Of a stretch of DNA of 16,635 nucleotides, positions 7,299 through 15,321 are shown one piece after another. Under the pieces are notes generated by a model. It did no database searches, was not told the DNA's origin, and was given only the letters and a program-made list of their open reading frames with translations. How positions within the stretch are numbered: the first letter of the stretch is position 1; each line of letters starts with the position of its first letter. The stretch is taken from the NCBI GenBank assembly GCA_036406655.1, contig DASXAP010000107.1, positions 1 to 16,635 on the forward strand. The letters are read 5' to 3'. The stretch comes from VAZQ01 sp036406655 (lineage in GTDB: Bacteria > Pseudomonadota > Alphaproteobacteria > Rhizobiales > Xanthobacteraceae). Position numbers and translations under genes: made by a program.

Positions 7299-7398
7299 CG
7301 CCTTAGCTCGGCGCTGCGCGGCGGCGGGACGGGACGCCCCGGGCGAGGATGCGACGGCCGGCCAGCGCGAAGGGCGCCGGCGCGGCGCAACCTGATAT

Positions 7399-7404
7399 GG
7401 GGGA
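7399..7404 (+). promoter_or_regulatory. Ribosome-binding site of bamE
   Basis: GGGGGA lies 10 nt before the ATG at 7415. It supports that start, which gives a clean lipoprotein signal, over in-frame ATGs at 7349 and 7397. Confidence 0.5.
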
Positions 7405-7414
7405 CTGGAACCGC

Positions 7415-7861
7415 ATGAAAAGACCGGCCGGCCCGCCTTGCTGGGTTGCCGCCAGAGTCGCGGCAACCGTGGTGGCACTCGGGCTCCTGCTCGGCGGCTG
7501 CTTTTTTTCCGAGACCTACCAGCGCGGCTACATCGTCCCCGACGGCGCGCTCGAGCAGATTCCGATGGGATCGACGCAGGAGCAGGTGCTGATCGTGCTC
7601 GGCACGCCCTCGACGGTGGCCACGGTCAGCGGCGAGGCGTTCTATTATATCTCCCAGCGCGCCGAGCGCTCGATCGGCTTCATGCCGCAGCAGGTCGTCG
7701 ACCAGCGCGTGATCGCCGTCTATTTCGACAAGAACCGCCGGGTCGAACGGCTCGCCAATTACGGGATGCGGGACGGCAGGCTGTTCGATTTCGTGAGCCG
7801 CACCACGCCCACCGGCGGCAAGGACTACGCCTACATCAACGCCATGTTCAAGATCTTCTAG
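7415..7861 (+). CDS. bamE: Outer-membrane assembly lipoprotein BamE (SmpA/OmlA)
   Basis: BamE is a small lipoprotein of the BAM complex, which inserts beta-barrel proteins into the outer membrane. From the ATG at 7415 the protein has 148 residues: a basic N-terminus (MKRPAG), a hydrophobic stretch and the lipobox LLGGC, with Cys29 as the lipidation site. The SmpA/OmlA domain follows: IPMGSTQEQVLIVLGTPSTV, FYYISQRAER, VIAVYFDKNRRVERLANYG, and a TTPTGGKDY segment typical of alphaproteobacterial members. It is a single plus-strand gene, divergent from the CBP3 gene and convergent with hppA. I see no clear terminator after it; a palindromic repeat lies about 75 nt downstream. Confidence 0.9.
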   Translation: MKRPAGPPCWVAARVAATVVALGLLLGGCFFSETYQRGYIVPDGALEQIPMGSTQEQVLIVLGTPSTVATVSGEAFYYISQRAERSIGFMPQQVVDQRVIAVYFDKNRRVERLANYGMRDGRLFDFVSRTTPTGGKDYAYINAMFKIF

Positions 7862-7934
7862 CTCTTGTCGGGTCATTCGCTTGCAAGGCTGCGCGCGACG
7901 CGTCAGCCATGTATGATCGCCAAGCTTTGTCGCT

Positions 7935-8003
7935 GTCATCGCCGGGCTCGTCCCGGCGATCCCGATTCAGGATCGGGATGGCCGGCACAAGGCCGGCCAT
8001 GAC
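7935..8003. repeat. Cloverleaf-like palindromic intergenic repeat
   Basis: Three perfect hairpins lie side by side: CGCCGGG/CCCGGCG (7940-7946 with 7952-7958), ATCCCGAT/ATCGGGAT (7959-7966 with 7972-7979) and GGCCGGC/GCCGGCC (7980-7986 with 7992-7998), each with a 5-nt loop. They are enclosed by GTCAT (7935-7939) and ATGAC (7999-8003), which pair with each other. This matches the kind of short palindromic repeat that I recall scattered between genes in Bradyrhizobium-like genomes. It sits between the convergent ends of bamE and hppA, where it could stabilise mRNA 3' ends or stop transcription. Confidence 0.88.
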
Positions 8004-8042
8004 CGCGGAAGCTGTCTTGCAGTCATCGCAACCCAAATCAGC

Positions 8043-10166
8043 TCAGCGGTGCGCGAGCACGGCGAGCAGCAACAGCGCCACGATATTGGTGATCTTGATC
8101 ATCGGATTGACCGCCGGTCCGGCCGTGTCCTTGTAGGGGTCGCCGACGGTGTCGCCCGTCACCGCGGCCTTGTGGGCGTCCGACCCTTTGCCGCCGTAGT
8201 TGCCGTCCTCGATGAATTTCTTGGCGTTGTCCCAGGCGCCCCCGCCCGAGGTCATCGAGATGGCGACGAACAGGCCGGTGACGATCACGCCGAGCAACAT
8301 GGCCCCGACCGCCGAGAATGCCGCCGATTTACCGGCGGCGCCGCCGCCTGCCACCCAGTAGATGATGAAGTAGACGACGATCGGCGAGAGCACCGGCAAG
8401 AGCGAGGGGATGATCATCTCCTTGATGGCGGCGCGCGTGAGCATGTCGACGGCGCGGCCATAGTCGGGCTTGTCGCTGCCCTGCATGATCCCGGGCTTCT
8501 CGCGGAATTGCCGGCGCACCTCCTCGACGATCGCCGAGGCTGCGCGCCCCACCGCGGTCATCCCCAGCGCGCCGAACAGATAAGGAAGGAGCCCGCCGAA
8601 CAGAAGTCCCACCACCACATACGGATTGCTCAGGGAGAAATCGAGCCTGATCCCCTGGAAGTACGGATAGCGGCTTGCATTGGCGATGAAGTACTGCAGG
8701 TCCTGGTTATAGGCGGCGAACAGCACGAGCGCACCGAGACCGGCGGAGCCGATCGCATAGCCCTTGGTCACCGCCTTGGTCGTGTTCCCCACGGCGTCGA
8801 GCGCGTCCGTGGCCTTGCGGACGTCCTTGGGCAGGCCCGACATCTCGGCGATCCCGCCGGCATTGTCGGTGACCGGCCCGAAGGCATCGAGCGCCACGAT
8901 CATGCCGGCGAGCGCCAGCATCGTCGTCACCGCAATGGCAATCCCGAACAACCCGGCGAGCTTATAGGTGATGAGGATTCCGGCGATGATGACGATCGTC
9001 GGCAGCGCCGTGGCCTCGAGCGAGACTGCCAGACCCTGAATGATGTTGGTGCCGTGGCCGGTCCGCGAGGCCGCCGCGATCGCCTGCACGGGACGGAAAT
9101 GGGTCCCGGTATAGTACTCGGTGATCCACACGATCAGGCCGGTGACGGCGAGCCCGGCCACGCCGCAGACGAACAGCGCAGCCCCGGTATAGGCCTGTCC
9201 GGCAACCGTGCCGAAGCCGACCAGAAGCCAGGTGACCAGCGCCACGCCCGCAAGCGAGAGCAGACCGGTCACGATCAGGCCCTTGTAGAGCGCCCCCATG
9301 ATCGACTGGCTGTTGCCGAGCTTGACGAAGAACGTGCCGATGATCGAGGTGATGATGCAGATCCCGCCGATGGCCAGCGGCAGCGTCATCATCGGAAGCA
9401 GAAGCGCGTTGCCGGCAAAGAATATCGCCGCGAGCACCATGGTGGCGACGGCCGTCACCGCGTAGGTCTCGAACAGGTCGGCGGCCATTCCGGCGCAGTC
9501 ACCGACATTGTCGCCCACGTTGTCGGCGATGGTGGCGGGATTGCGCGGGTCGTCCTCGGGGATGCCGGCCTCGACCTTGCCCACCAGGTCTCCGCCCACG
9601 TCCGCACCCTTGGTGAATATGCCGCCGCCGAGCCGGGCGAAGATGGAGATGAGCGAGGCACCGAACCCGAGCGCGACGAGGGCGTCGACCACGATGCGAT
9701 CGTTCGGGGCATGCTTGAGCACGCCGGTGAGGAAGATGAAATAGAGGGTGACGCCGAGCAGCGCCAGCCCGGCGACCAGAAGCCCGGTTATGGCGCCCGA
9801 TTTGAATGCAAGCTCGAGCCCGCCGGCCAGCGAGCCGATCGCCGCCTGGGCCGTCCGGACATTGGCGCGCACCGACACGTTCAGGCCGATATATCCGGCC
9901 GCCCCCGAAAGCACGGCGCCGATCAGGAAGCCGAACGCGACCGTCCAGCCCAGGAGCAAGCCGACGATGATGAAGATGACGATGCCGACGGCGCCGATGG
10001 TCGTGTATTGCCGATTGAGATAGGCCTGCGCGCCCTCGCGCACTGCAGCGGAAATCTCCTGCATGCGGGCCGAGCCGGCGTCAGAGGCGAGCACGGATCG
10101 GATCGCCCACACCGCATAGACGATGGCGAGCGCGCCACAAACTACGATCAGCCAGAGAGCTGCCAT
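8043..10166 (-). CDS. hppA: K+-independent H+-translocating membrane pyrophosphatase
   Basis: This inner-membrane pump couples pyrophosphate hydrolysis to proton export. The 707-residue protein is nearly all membrane helix. The catalytic signature DVGGDLVGKVEAGIPEDD is at 189-206, followed by NPATIADNVGDNVGDCAGMA with its acidic metal ligands, and a second site FGPVTDNAGGIAEMS at about 429-443. The cation-dependence motif reads GNTTK with Lys464, where K+-dependent enzymes carry Ala, so it is probably K+-independent. The C-terminus has DNAKKFIEDG and GDTVGDPYKDTAGPA. The ATG at 10164-10166 gives the usual short periplasmic N-terminus. The gene is single; MFS transporter transcription upstream of it probably ends at the hairpin near 10272-10291. 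Confidence 0.97.
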   Translation of the reverse strand: MAALWLIVVCGALAIVYAVWAIRSVLASDAGSARMQEISAAVREGAQAYLNRQYTTIGAVGIVIFIIVGLLLGWTVAFGFLIGAVLSGAAGYIGLNVSVRANVRTAQAAIGSLAGGLELAFKSGAITGLLVAGLALLGVTLYFIFLTGVLKHAPNDRIVVDALVALGFGASLISIFARLGGGIFTKGADVGGDLVGKVEAGIPEDDPRNPATIADNVGDNVGDCAGMAADLFETYAVTAVATMVLAAIFFAGNALLLPMMTLPLAIGGICIITSIIGTFFVKLGNSQSIMGALYKGLIVTGLLSLAGVALVTWLLVGFGTVAGQAYTGAALFVCGVAGLAVTGLIVWITEYYTGTHFRPVQAIAAASRTGHGTNIIQGLAVSLEATALPTIVIIAGILITYKLAGLFGIAIAVTTMLALAGMIVALDAFGPVTDNAGGIAEMSGLPKDVRKATDALDAVGNTTKAVTKGYAIGSAGLGALVLFAAYNQDLQYFIANASRYPYFQGIRLDFSLSNPYVVVGLLFGGLLPYLFGALGMTAVGRAASAIVEEVRRQFREKPGIMQGSDKPDYGRAVDMLTRAAIKEMIIPSLLPVLSPIVVYFIIYWVAGGGAAGKSAAFSAVGAMLLGVIVTGLFVAISMTSGGGAWDNAKKFIEDGNYGGKGSDAHKAAVTGDTVGDPYKDTAGPAVNPMIKITNIVALLLLAVLAHR

Positions 10167-10271
10167 GGATTTGATCCCGAATTGATGGAGCGCGCCGGGG
10201 AAGCCCTGCCCGGCTGACGGCGCCGTGCCGACCGTTGCCGCGAAGCCCCTGCCGAAAGTTGCGCGGATATA

Positions 10272-10291
10272 GCCAAAAACCGCGCCTCGGC
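10272..10291 (-). terminator. Possible intrinsic terminator after the MFS gene
   Basis: On the minus strand a short GC hairpin (GCGCC GA GGCGC, 10280-10291) is followed by GGTTTTTGG. The stem is only 4-5 bp and the T-run has five bases, so it would be weak. It lies 58 nt after the MFS stop codon and about 105 nt before the hppA start. Confidence 0.45.
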
Positions 10292-10349
10292 GCAACGCTT
10301 GGAAAATCGAGATCCGCTGGATCAGCAGGCCGATGGATTGCCTGCCCCC

Positions 10350-11570
10350 TCACGCGAGCTGCGATCGCGTGCGCAGGCTGCCCCAGAGGAGCATGCCGCC
10401 CGCCGCGACGACCACCGGGAACACCAATTGGTTGACCGTGCTCCAGCCGAAGCTCGCCAGCAAGGCGCCCGAGGAGAACGAGCCTATCGCCATCGAGCCG
10501 AAAACCAGAAAATCGTTGAACGCCTGCACCTTGTTGCGCTCGTTCGGCCGGTGGCACGCCGTCACCATGGTGGTGGCGCCGATGAAGGCGAAGTTCCAGC
10601 CGACCCCGAGCAGCGCAAGCGCGGTCCAGAAATGCCAGAGCGAAATGCCGGCAATGCCGATCGCGGCGGCAGCGATGATGAGAGCAAGCCCCAGTCCGGT
10701 GATGCGCTCGATCCCGAAGCGGATAATCAAGCTGCCGGTGACGAAGCTCGGCGCATACATTCCGAGCACATGCCATTGGATTCCCAGCGTCGCCTCGGCG
10801 ACCGAGTGGTTGCACGTGATCATGGCGAGCGGGGCCGAGGTCATGACCATGTTCATCATCGAATAGGCGGCGACCCCGCACGCCACCGCCATGATGAACC
10901 GGGGCTGGCCGGCGATCTGCACGAGGGGACGGCCCTCGCTGCCCGCCGAGCGCGGCGGCGGCCGCGGGATCTTCAGGAGCATCAGGACCGCCGCCGCGAT
11001 CAGGGCCAGCACGGACTGGCCGATATAGGTGGCGGCGAACAGGTAGGGCGGCCACAGGTCCTTGGTGCCGATGACCAGCTGAGCTCCGACCACCGCGGCA
11101 AGCACGCCGCCGAACAGGACCCACGAGATCGCCTTGGGCCGGAAATCCTCGCTGGCGGTGTCGGCGGCGGCGAACCGGTACGAGTTGTGGGCCGAGGCGT
11201 AGAAGCCGCTGAACACCGCCCCGATATTGAACAGGACGAACGACCCCAGCAGCACGGCGGTGCAGCAGATCAAGCCGGTGAGCACACCGAAGACGGTGCC
11301 GATCTGCAGCGCGTTGCGGCGCCCGAATCGCCGCGCGAGCATGCCGAGCGGCAGCGCACCGATCCACAAGCCGAGGACGAAGATGCTGACCGGAAGCGTC
11401 GCAAGATTCTTGTTGGAGGCGAGCATGGTGCCGACGATGCTCGCGGTTGCGACCAGCACCGTGTTGTTGCCGCCCGCCAGCGCCTGCGCGATCGCCAGGA
11501 CCAGCGCGTTGCGTCGGGCCAGGCGGTCGCCGGCAGCCCAGTCGACGGCGTCTTCGGCAACAGCAGACAT
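10350..11570 (-). CDS. Major facilitator superfamily transporter
   Basis: The 406-residue inner-membrane protein has about 12 hydrophobic segments. The typical motif A follows the second helix: GMLARRFGRRNALQIG (about residues 75-90). A central cytoplasmic loop (KIPRPPPRSAGSEGRP) separates the two six-helix halves, and a second charged loop, HRPNERNKVQAFNDF, lies in the C-terminal half. The substrate cannot be read from the sequence. The start at 11568-11570 is supported by GGGAAGG at 11574-11580; upstream of it the frame is open but looks non-coding. It lies 183 nt after the hydroxy-acid dehydrogenase gene on the same strand, so the transporter could move that enzyme's substrate, but an MFS gene near thiL is also common in related genomes without that enzyme. 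Confidence 0.9.
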   Translation of the reverse strand: MSAVAEDAVDWAAGDRLARRNALVLAIAQALAGGNNTVLVATASIVGTMLASNKNLATLPVSIFVLGLWIGALPLGMLARRFGRRNALQIGTVFGVLTGLICCTAVLLGSFVLFNIGAVFSGFYASAHNSYRFAAADTASEDFRPKAISWVLFGGVLAAVVGAQLVIGTKDLWPPYLFAATYIGQSVLALIAAAVLMLLKIPRPPPRSAGSEGRPLVQIAGQPRFIMAVACGVAAYSMMNMVMTSAPLAMITCNHSVAEATLGIQWHVLGMYAPSFVTGSLIIRFGIERITGLGLALIIAAAAIGIAGISLWHFWTALALLGVGWNFAFIGATTMVTACHRPNERNKVQAFNDFLVFGSMAIGSFSSGALLASFGWSTVNQLVFPVVVAAGGMLLWGSLRTRSQLA

Positions 11571-11753
11571 GCGCCTTCCCGCAGAAGATTCCGCAAGCCT
11601 CGTAGCGAGGGGATTGCAGCGAAACCAGTGCCGCAAACGCAGGGCTGCAAAGCGGGAAAGCCGCCCGATAGCTCGAGCCCGCGTGGTGGGCGACACGCAT
11701 CGACGCCGCGCAAGTGCTGCGGCAGCGGGCGCGCAGCGCACCGATCCGGCCGA

Positions 11754-12998
11754 TCAGAGCGTCAGCGCCCCGGGGTGACGAATCGCGACCGAACGTGCGT
11801 CCGCCGGGCAGCGGGCGCCGATCTGGCCCAGAACCGCTGCCGTCTCCTCCATCATCAGATCGATCACATGGCGGGGACCCTCGGCTCCGAGCGCGCCCAG
11901 GCCCCACAGGAAGGCCTTGCCGGCGAGCACCATGTCGGCGCCGAGCGCGACGGCCCGCACCACATCCAGTCCCGAGCGGACGCCCGAATCCAGCATCACC
12001 GTCGCTCGGCCGCCCACCGCGCGCACGATGGCGGGCAGCACATCGATGGAGGCGGGCAAGCCCTCCACCTGCCGCCCGCCGTGGTTCGACACCACGATCC
12101 CGTCCACCCCGAGCGCCACGCACTTCTCGGCGTCGGCAGGATGCAGAACGCCTTTCAAGATCAGCGGACGGCTCCAGCGTTCCCGATAACGGGCGATCTC
12201 GTCCCAGGTGAAGGCGCCGCCCATCTCCCGGCGGACGAAGGCAGCGACCTCGTTCACGTCGGCGTCGTTCTTGGTGTAAGGCTTGAGGTTGCCGAAGCGC
12301 GGCTGCCCGTGCCGCAGCAGCGCGGAGCAATAGCCGGGCGAGCACAGGATGGCTGCGAGCATGCGCAGGTCGGGACGAAACGGGGAGGTGATGCCGACCG
12401 CCACCTCGCGCGACCGCGTGGTGCGCACCGGGACATCGAGCGTGAGCATGAGGGCCTGCACGCCGCATGCCGCCGCGCGCCGGAGGAGATCGAAGCCGAT
12501 GGCGTGCTCGTTGCGCGAGCAGCGATAGAGCTGGAACCAGAGCACGTCGGGCGCAATCGCGGCCGCCTCTTCCACCGTCATCGCCCCGACCAGGCCGAGC
12601 GTGTAGGGAAGCTTCGCCCGCTGGCAGGCGGCGGCGAGGAGGCGCTCGGCGCCGGGAAACACCAGCGACGGCCCGCCCATTGGCGCAACCCCGATCGGCG
12701 CCGAATAGCTCCCGCCGAGGACGTCGACCCCGATCGGCGGCAACGCGGTGGTCACCCCGTAGCGCGGCACGAGCTCGACGGCATCGAGCGCGGTCCAATT
12801 GCGGGAGATGCCTCCGTCGGCGCCTGCCCCGCCGTCGCAATATTCGAAAGCAAAGTGCGGCAGCTTGCGGCGAGCGCGCCGGCGCAGATACGCGACGGTG
12901 GGGAAACGGCGATGCAGCCTGGCAAAGCCCGCATTCTCAGTGGGCCGGTAACTCTCGGCGGCAACCGATCCTGCCGGCGCGGGAAGCGTATCGTGCAC
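11754..12998 (-). CDS. FMN-dependent alpha-hydroxy-acid dehydrogenase (lactate/glycolate/mandelate type)
   Basis: Members oxidise 2-hydroxy acids to 2-oxo acids with FMN in a TIM barrel. The protein has 414 residues from the GTG at 12996-12998. Visible motifs are FAFEYCDGGAG (about 50-60), APIGVAPMGGPSLVFPG (about 100-116), WFQLYRC, LTLDVPVRTTRSRE (about 186-198), LILKGV with Lys282, SNHGGRQVEG with the catalytic base His306 and the substrate-binding Arg309, and the FMN-phosphate segments DSGVRSGLDVV and LGADMVLAGKAF. The family usually reads SNHGGRQLDG, so VE here is a mild change. Substrate is undetermined. The gene lies 56 nt after thiL on the same strand, and a riboflavin (FMN precursor) cluster lies a few genes upstream. 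Confidence 0.92.
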   Translation of the reverse strand: MHDTLPAPAGSVAAESYRPTENAGFARLHRRFPTVAYLRRRARRKLPHFAFEYCDGGAGADGGISRNWTALDAVELVPRYGVTTALPPIGVDVLGGSYSAPIGVAPMGGPSLVFPGAERLLAAACQRAKLPYTLGLVGAMTVEEAAAIAPDVLWFQLYRCSRNEHAIGFDLLRRAAACGVQALMLTLDVPVRTTRSREVAVGITSPFRPDLRMLAAILCSPGYCSALLRHGQPRFGNLKPYTKNDADVNEVAAFVRREMGGAFTWDEIARYRERWSRPLILKGVLHPADAEKCVALGVDGIVVSNHGGRQVEGLPASIDVLPAIVRAVGGRATVMLDSGVRSGLDVVRAVALGADMVLAGKAFLWGLGALGAEGPRHVIDLMMEETAAVLGQIGARCPADARSVAIRHPGALTL

Positions 12999-13006
12999 GG
13001 CGTGTG

Positions 13007-13019
13007 CCCTCCCCTCCTC
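13007..13019 (-). promoter_or_regulatory. Strong ribosome-binding site selecting a GTG start for the hydroxy-acid dehydrogenase
   Basis: On the minus strand GAGGAGGGGAGGG ends 8 nt before the GTG at 12996-12998. An upstream in-frame GTG at 13034 has no comparable site, and using it would place this purine run inside the coding region. Confidence 0.7.
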
Positions 13020-13054
13020 GAGCCTATAGCCCACGGCTGCGCGCAGCCAGCCGC

Positions 13055-14065
13055 TTAGAAATGGCTGTAGGAAAGGTGGTCGAGGGCAAGCGGGCTGCCG
13101 TCAACCGCGATGAACCGGGCATCTCCCTGCCCCGCCACGACCGTGCCGATCGCGGTGATCGTCACGCCCGCCGCCGCGGCCTGCTGCCGGAAGGCCTCGA
13201 CCTTGCCGGCGGGCATCGTAGCCAGAACCTCGTAATCGTCGCCGCCGGTGAGAATGGCTCGCATCAGCTTCGGGTCCCTGCCGAGGGCTGCGCGCGCGGC
13301 GGCCGAGAGCGGCACGCGCGCCACTTCGATTTCGGCCACCACCCCCGAGGCGCGGCACAGCTTCGCAAGATCGCCCGCCAAGCCGTCGGAAACATCCATC
13401 GCCGCCGACGCCTGCGCGCGCAGCAACTCGGCTATCGCGATGCGCGGCTGCGGCAGCAGATAGCGCGCCTCGAGCGCCCGCTGCTGGTCAGGCGTGAGCT
13501 CCCAGCGGGCGGCGTTGCTCCGATCGCCGCGCAGCATGACGCCTAGGGCGGCGTCCCCGATGGTCCCGGTCACCACGACGCAATCGCCGGGCCTCGCCCC
13601 CACCCGCCGCAGCATCTTGCCGTGCGGCACCGAGCCGAAGGCGGCGATCGAGATCGTGACCGGTCCCGGAGTGGAGTCGGTATCACCCCCGAGGAGCGGG
13701 CAGCCGAACAGCTCCGCATCCTCGCCAAGCCCGCGCGCAAACGCGGCGAGCCACGCGTCTCCGAGCTCCTTCGGCAAGGCGAGCGTGAGCAGAAAGCCGA
13801 GCGGCCGCGCTCCCTTGGCCGCGAGATCGGACAGGTTGACCCGCAACGCCTTCTTGGCAACGGTCTCGGCCGGGTCCTCGGGAAAGAAGTGCACCCCGCC
13901 GATGATGCCGTCGGTCTTGAGGACGAGGTCGCAACCCGCGGGCGGCTCGATCGCGGCGGCATCGTCGACGAGCCCGAACGCGCCCGGATGCTTCGCAAGC
14001 GGCTTGAAATACCGCGCGATCAGGCGATCTTCGCCGGACTGCGATCCCGCCTCGTCGACCGTCAT
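13055..14065 (-). CDS. thiL: Thiamine-monophosphate kinase
   Basis: ThiL phosphorylates thiamine monophosphate with ATP to the coenzyme thiamine diphosphate. The 336-residue protein shows the family's nucleotide and metal motifs in order: GLVDDAAAI (31-39), LKTDGIIGGVHF (49-60), NLSDLAAKGARP (77-88), LLGGDTDSTPGP (125-136), GDCVVVTGTIGDAALG (160-175), AMDVSDGLAGDL (222-233) and ILTGGDDYEVL in the C-terminal half. Normally the first motif reads GDDAA; here Val replaces Gly before the Asp pair. The ATG at 14063-14065 is chosen over one at 14143, which adds non-conserved sequence. In relatives thiL follows nusB; here a divergent P450 gene intervenes, so thiL needs its own promoter in the 47 nt before it or inside the P450 gene. 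Confidence 0.96.
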   Translation of the reverse strand: MTVDEAGSQSGEDRLIARYFKPLAKHPGAFGLVDDAAAIEPPAGCDLVLKTDGIIGGVHFFPEDPAETVAKKALRVNLSDLAAKGARPLGFLLTLALPKELGDAWLAAFARGLGEDAELFGCPLLGGDTDSTPGPVTISIAAFGSVPHGKMLRRVGARPGDCVVVTGTIGDAALGVMLRGDRSNAARWELTPDQQRALEARYLLPQPRIAIAELLRAQASAAMDVSDGLAGDLAKLCRASGVVAEIEVARVPLSAAARAALGRDPKLMRAILTGGDDYEVLATMPAGKVEAFRQQAAAAGVTITAIGTVVAGQGDARFIAVDGSPLALDHLSYSHF

Positions 14066-14112
14066 GCTCTGCCGCCATTCGGAGCAGGTCGAGTGACCCG
14101 CGCCCGCCGGAC

Positions 14113-15321
14113 ATGATACCCTTCCCGCCTGTCCACCCGGCAAATATTCCGGAGCGCATGGAAGCGTTCGACCTCTATTCCCCGCTGATAGATGCCGACC
14201 CGTTTCCCTGTTACGCCGTGCTGCGCGAGCAATATCCCTGCTACTGGAGCGACGGCGGCAAGCTCTGGATTCTGTCGCGGTACGACGACATCGTTGCGGC
14301 GGCGCAGGACTGGCAGACGTTCTCCTCCTCGCAGGGCAACCTGATCGACGAGCTGCCCGGCCGGGCGGGGGCGACGCTCGGAACCACCGACCCGCCGCGT
14401 CACGACCGGCTGCGGGCGCTGAGCCAAGCCGCGTTCTCGCGCAAGCACCTGCAGCATCTGACGGCGCCCACGCTCGAAATCGCCGACCGCGCGCTCGACC
14501 ACATCCGCGAAAGCGGCGAGTTCGAGTTCATCGACGATTTCTCCAGCCAGATCACGGTCGGTCTCTTGTTTCGCACCATGGGTCTGCCCGAGCGGGATCA
14601 TGCCGAGATCAGGCGCAAGGTCATTCTCGCCGTCTCGACCGACAAGTCGGTCAAGGGGCGCAATCCCGAGCATATCGCCGCCTTCAGGGAGCTGAGCGAT
14701 TTTCTCAGCGCCGAGGTGACGGCGCGGCGCAGGCACCCGACCGACGACCTGATCACCCATCTGGCCGAGGCAGAGATCGACGGCGATCGGCTTTCCGAGC
14801 GCGAAGTCGTGCTCACGACCGCGACATTCGTGATGGCCGGAGTGGAATCGCTGTCGAGCTTCATGAGCATGCTCGCGCTCAACCTGCACGACCATGCCGA
14901 CGCGCGACGACGGATCGTGGCCGATCCCACGCTGATCGGTCCCGCGATCGAGGAATCCCTGCGTTTCAACACCTCGGCTCAGCGTTTCAAGCGGACGGCC
15001 ATGCGCGAGACCGTGCTGCACGGCCAGCGCATGCGCGCCGGCGACAGGGTGGTATTGGCGTTCGGCTCCGGCAACCGCGATTGGCGAAAATTCCCCGACC
15101 CGGACGTATACGACATCGAGCGGCGACCGCAGGGTCATCTCGGTTTTGGCGCCGGTAAGCACTTCTGCCTCGGCAGCCAGATGGCGCGGCAGGTGACGCA
15201 AACGGCCATGCAGCGGTTCCTCGAGCGGGTGCCGGAGTATCATCTCACGGGGAGCAGCATCATCTGGAATTCGTCGTCCAACTTCCGCAGCCCGGCGGCG
15301 CTGCCGTTCGCGATCGGCTAG
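14113..15321 (+). CDS. Cytochrome P450
   Basis: A soluble bacterial P450 of 402 residues, expected to be a monooxygenase needing a ferredoxin partner, none of which is in this window. The heme signature FGAGKHFCLG is at 345-354 with Cys352 as iron ligand. ESLR (281-284) is the ExxR motif. The I-helix reads MAGVESLSS (241-249), so the usual acid-alcohol pair is Glu245-Ser246 in place of Asp/Glu-Thr. TTDPPRHDRLR (91-101) is the typical B'-C region. The ATG at 14113 keeps HPANIPERMEAFDLYSP, which resembles the N-terminus of other soluble P450s; the ATG at 14158, with GGAG 3 nt before it, is the alternative. It is the only plus-strand gene in 10350-16635, divergent from thiL by 47 nt, and its TAG overlaps that of nusB. 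Confidence 0.95.
   Translation: MIPFPPVHPANIPERMEAFDLYSPLIDADPFPCYAVLREQYPCYWSDGGKLWILSRYDDIVAAAQDWQTFSSSQGNLIDELPGRAGATLGTTDPPRHDRLRALSQAAFSRKHLQHLTAPTLEIADRALDHIRESGEFEFIDDFSSQITVGLLFRTMGLPERDHAEIRRKVILAVSTDKSVKGRNPEHIAAFRELSDFLSAEVTARRRHPTDDLITHLAEAEIDGDRLSEREVVLTTATFVMAGVESLSSFMSMLALNLHDHADARRRIVADPTLIGPAIEESLRFNTSAQRFKRTAMRETVLHGQRMRAGDRVVLAFGSGNRDWRKFPDPDVYDIERRPQGHLGFGAGKHFCLGSQMARQVTQTAMQRFLERVPEYHLTGSSIIWNSSSNFRSPAALPFAIG

Noticed and set aside
8049..13058. Very long plus-strand open frames opposite hppA (722 codons) and opposite the MFS and dehydrogenase genes (919 codons).
   Set aside because: They lie antisense to genes with clear family motifs, and their translations are rich in Arg, His, Asp and Gly without recognisable domains. 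High GC content depletes stop codons in these frames.
14158..15321. Shorter P450 starting at the ATG at 14158.
   Set aside because: It has GGAG close by, but the spacing is only 3 nt and it drops an N-terminal stretch that resembles other soluble P450s. It remains a possible alternative.
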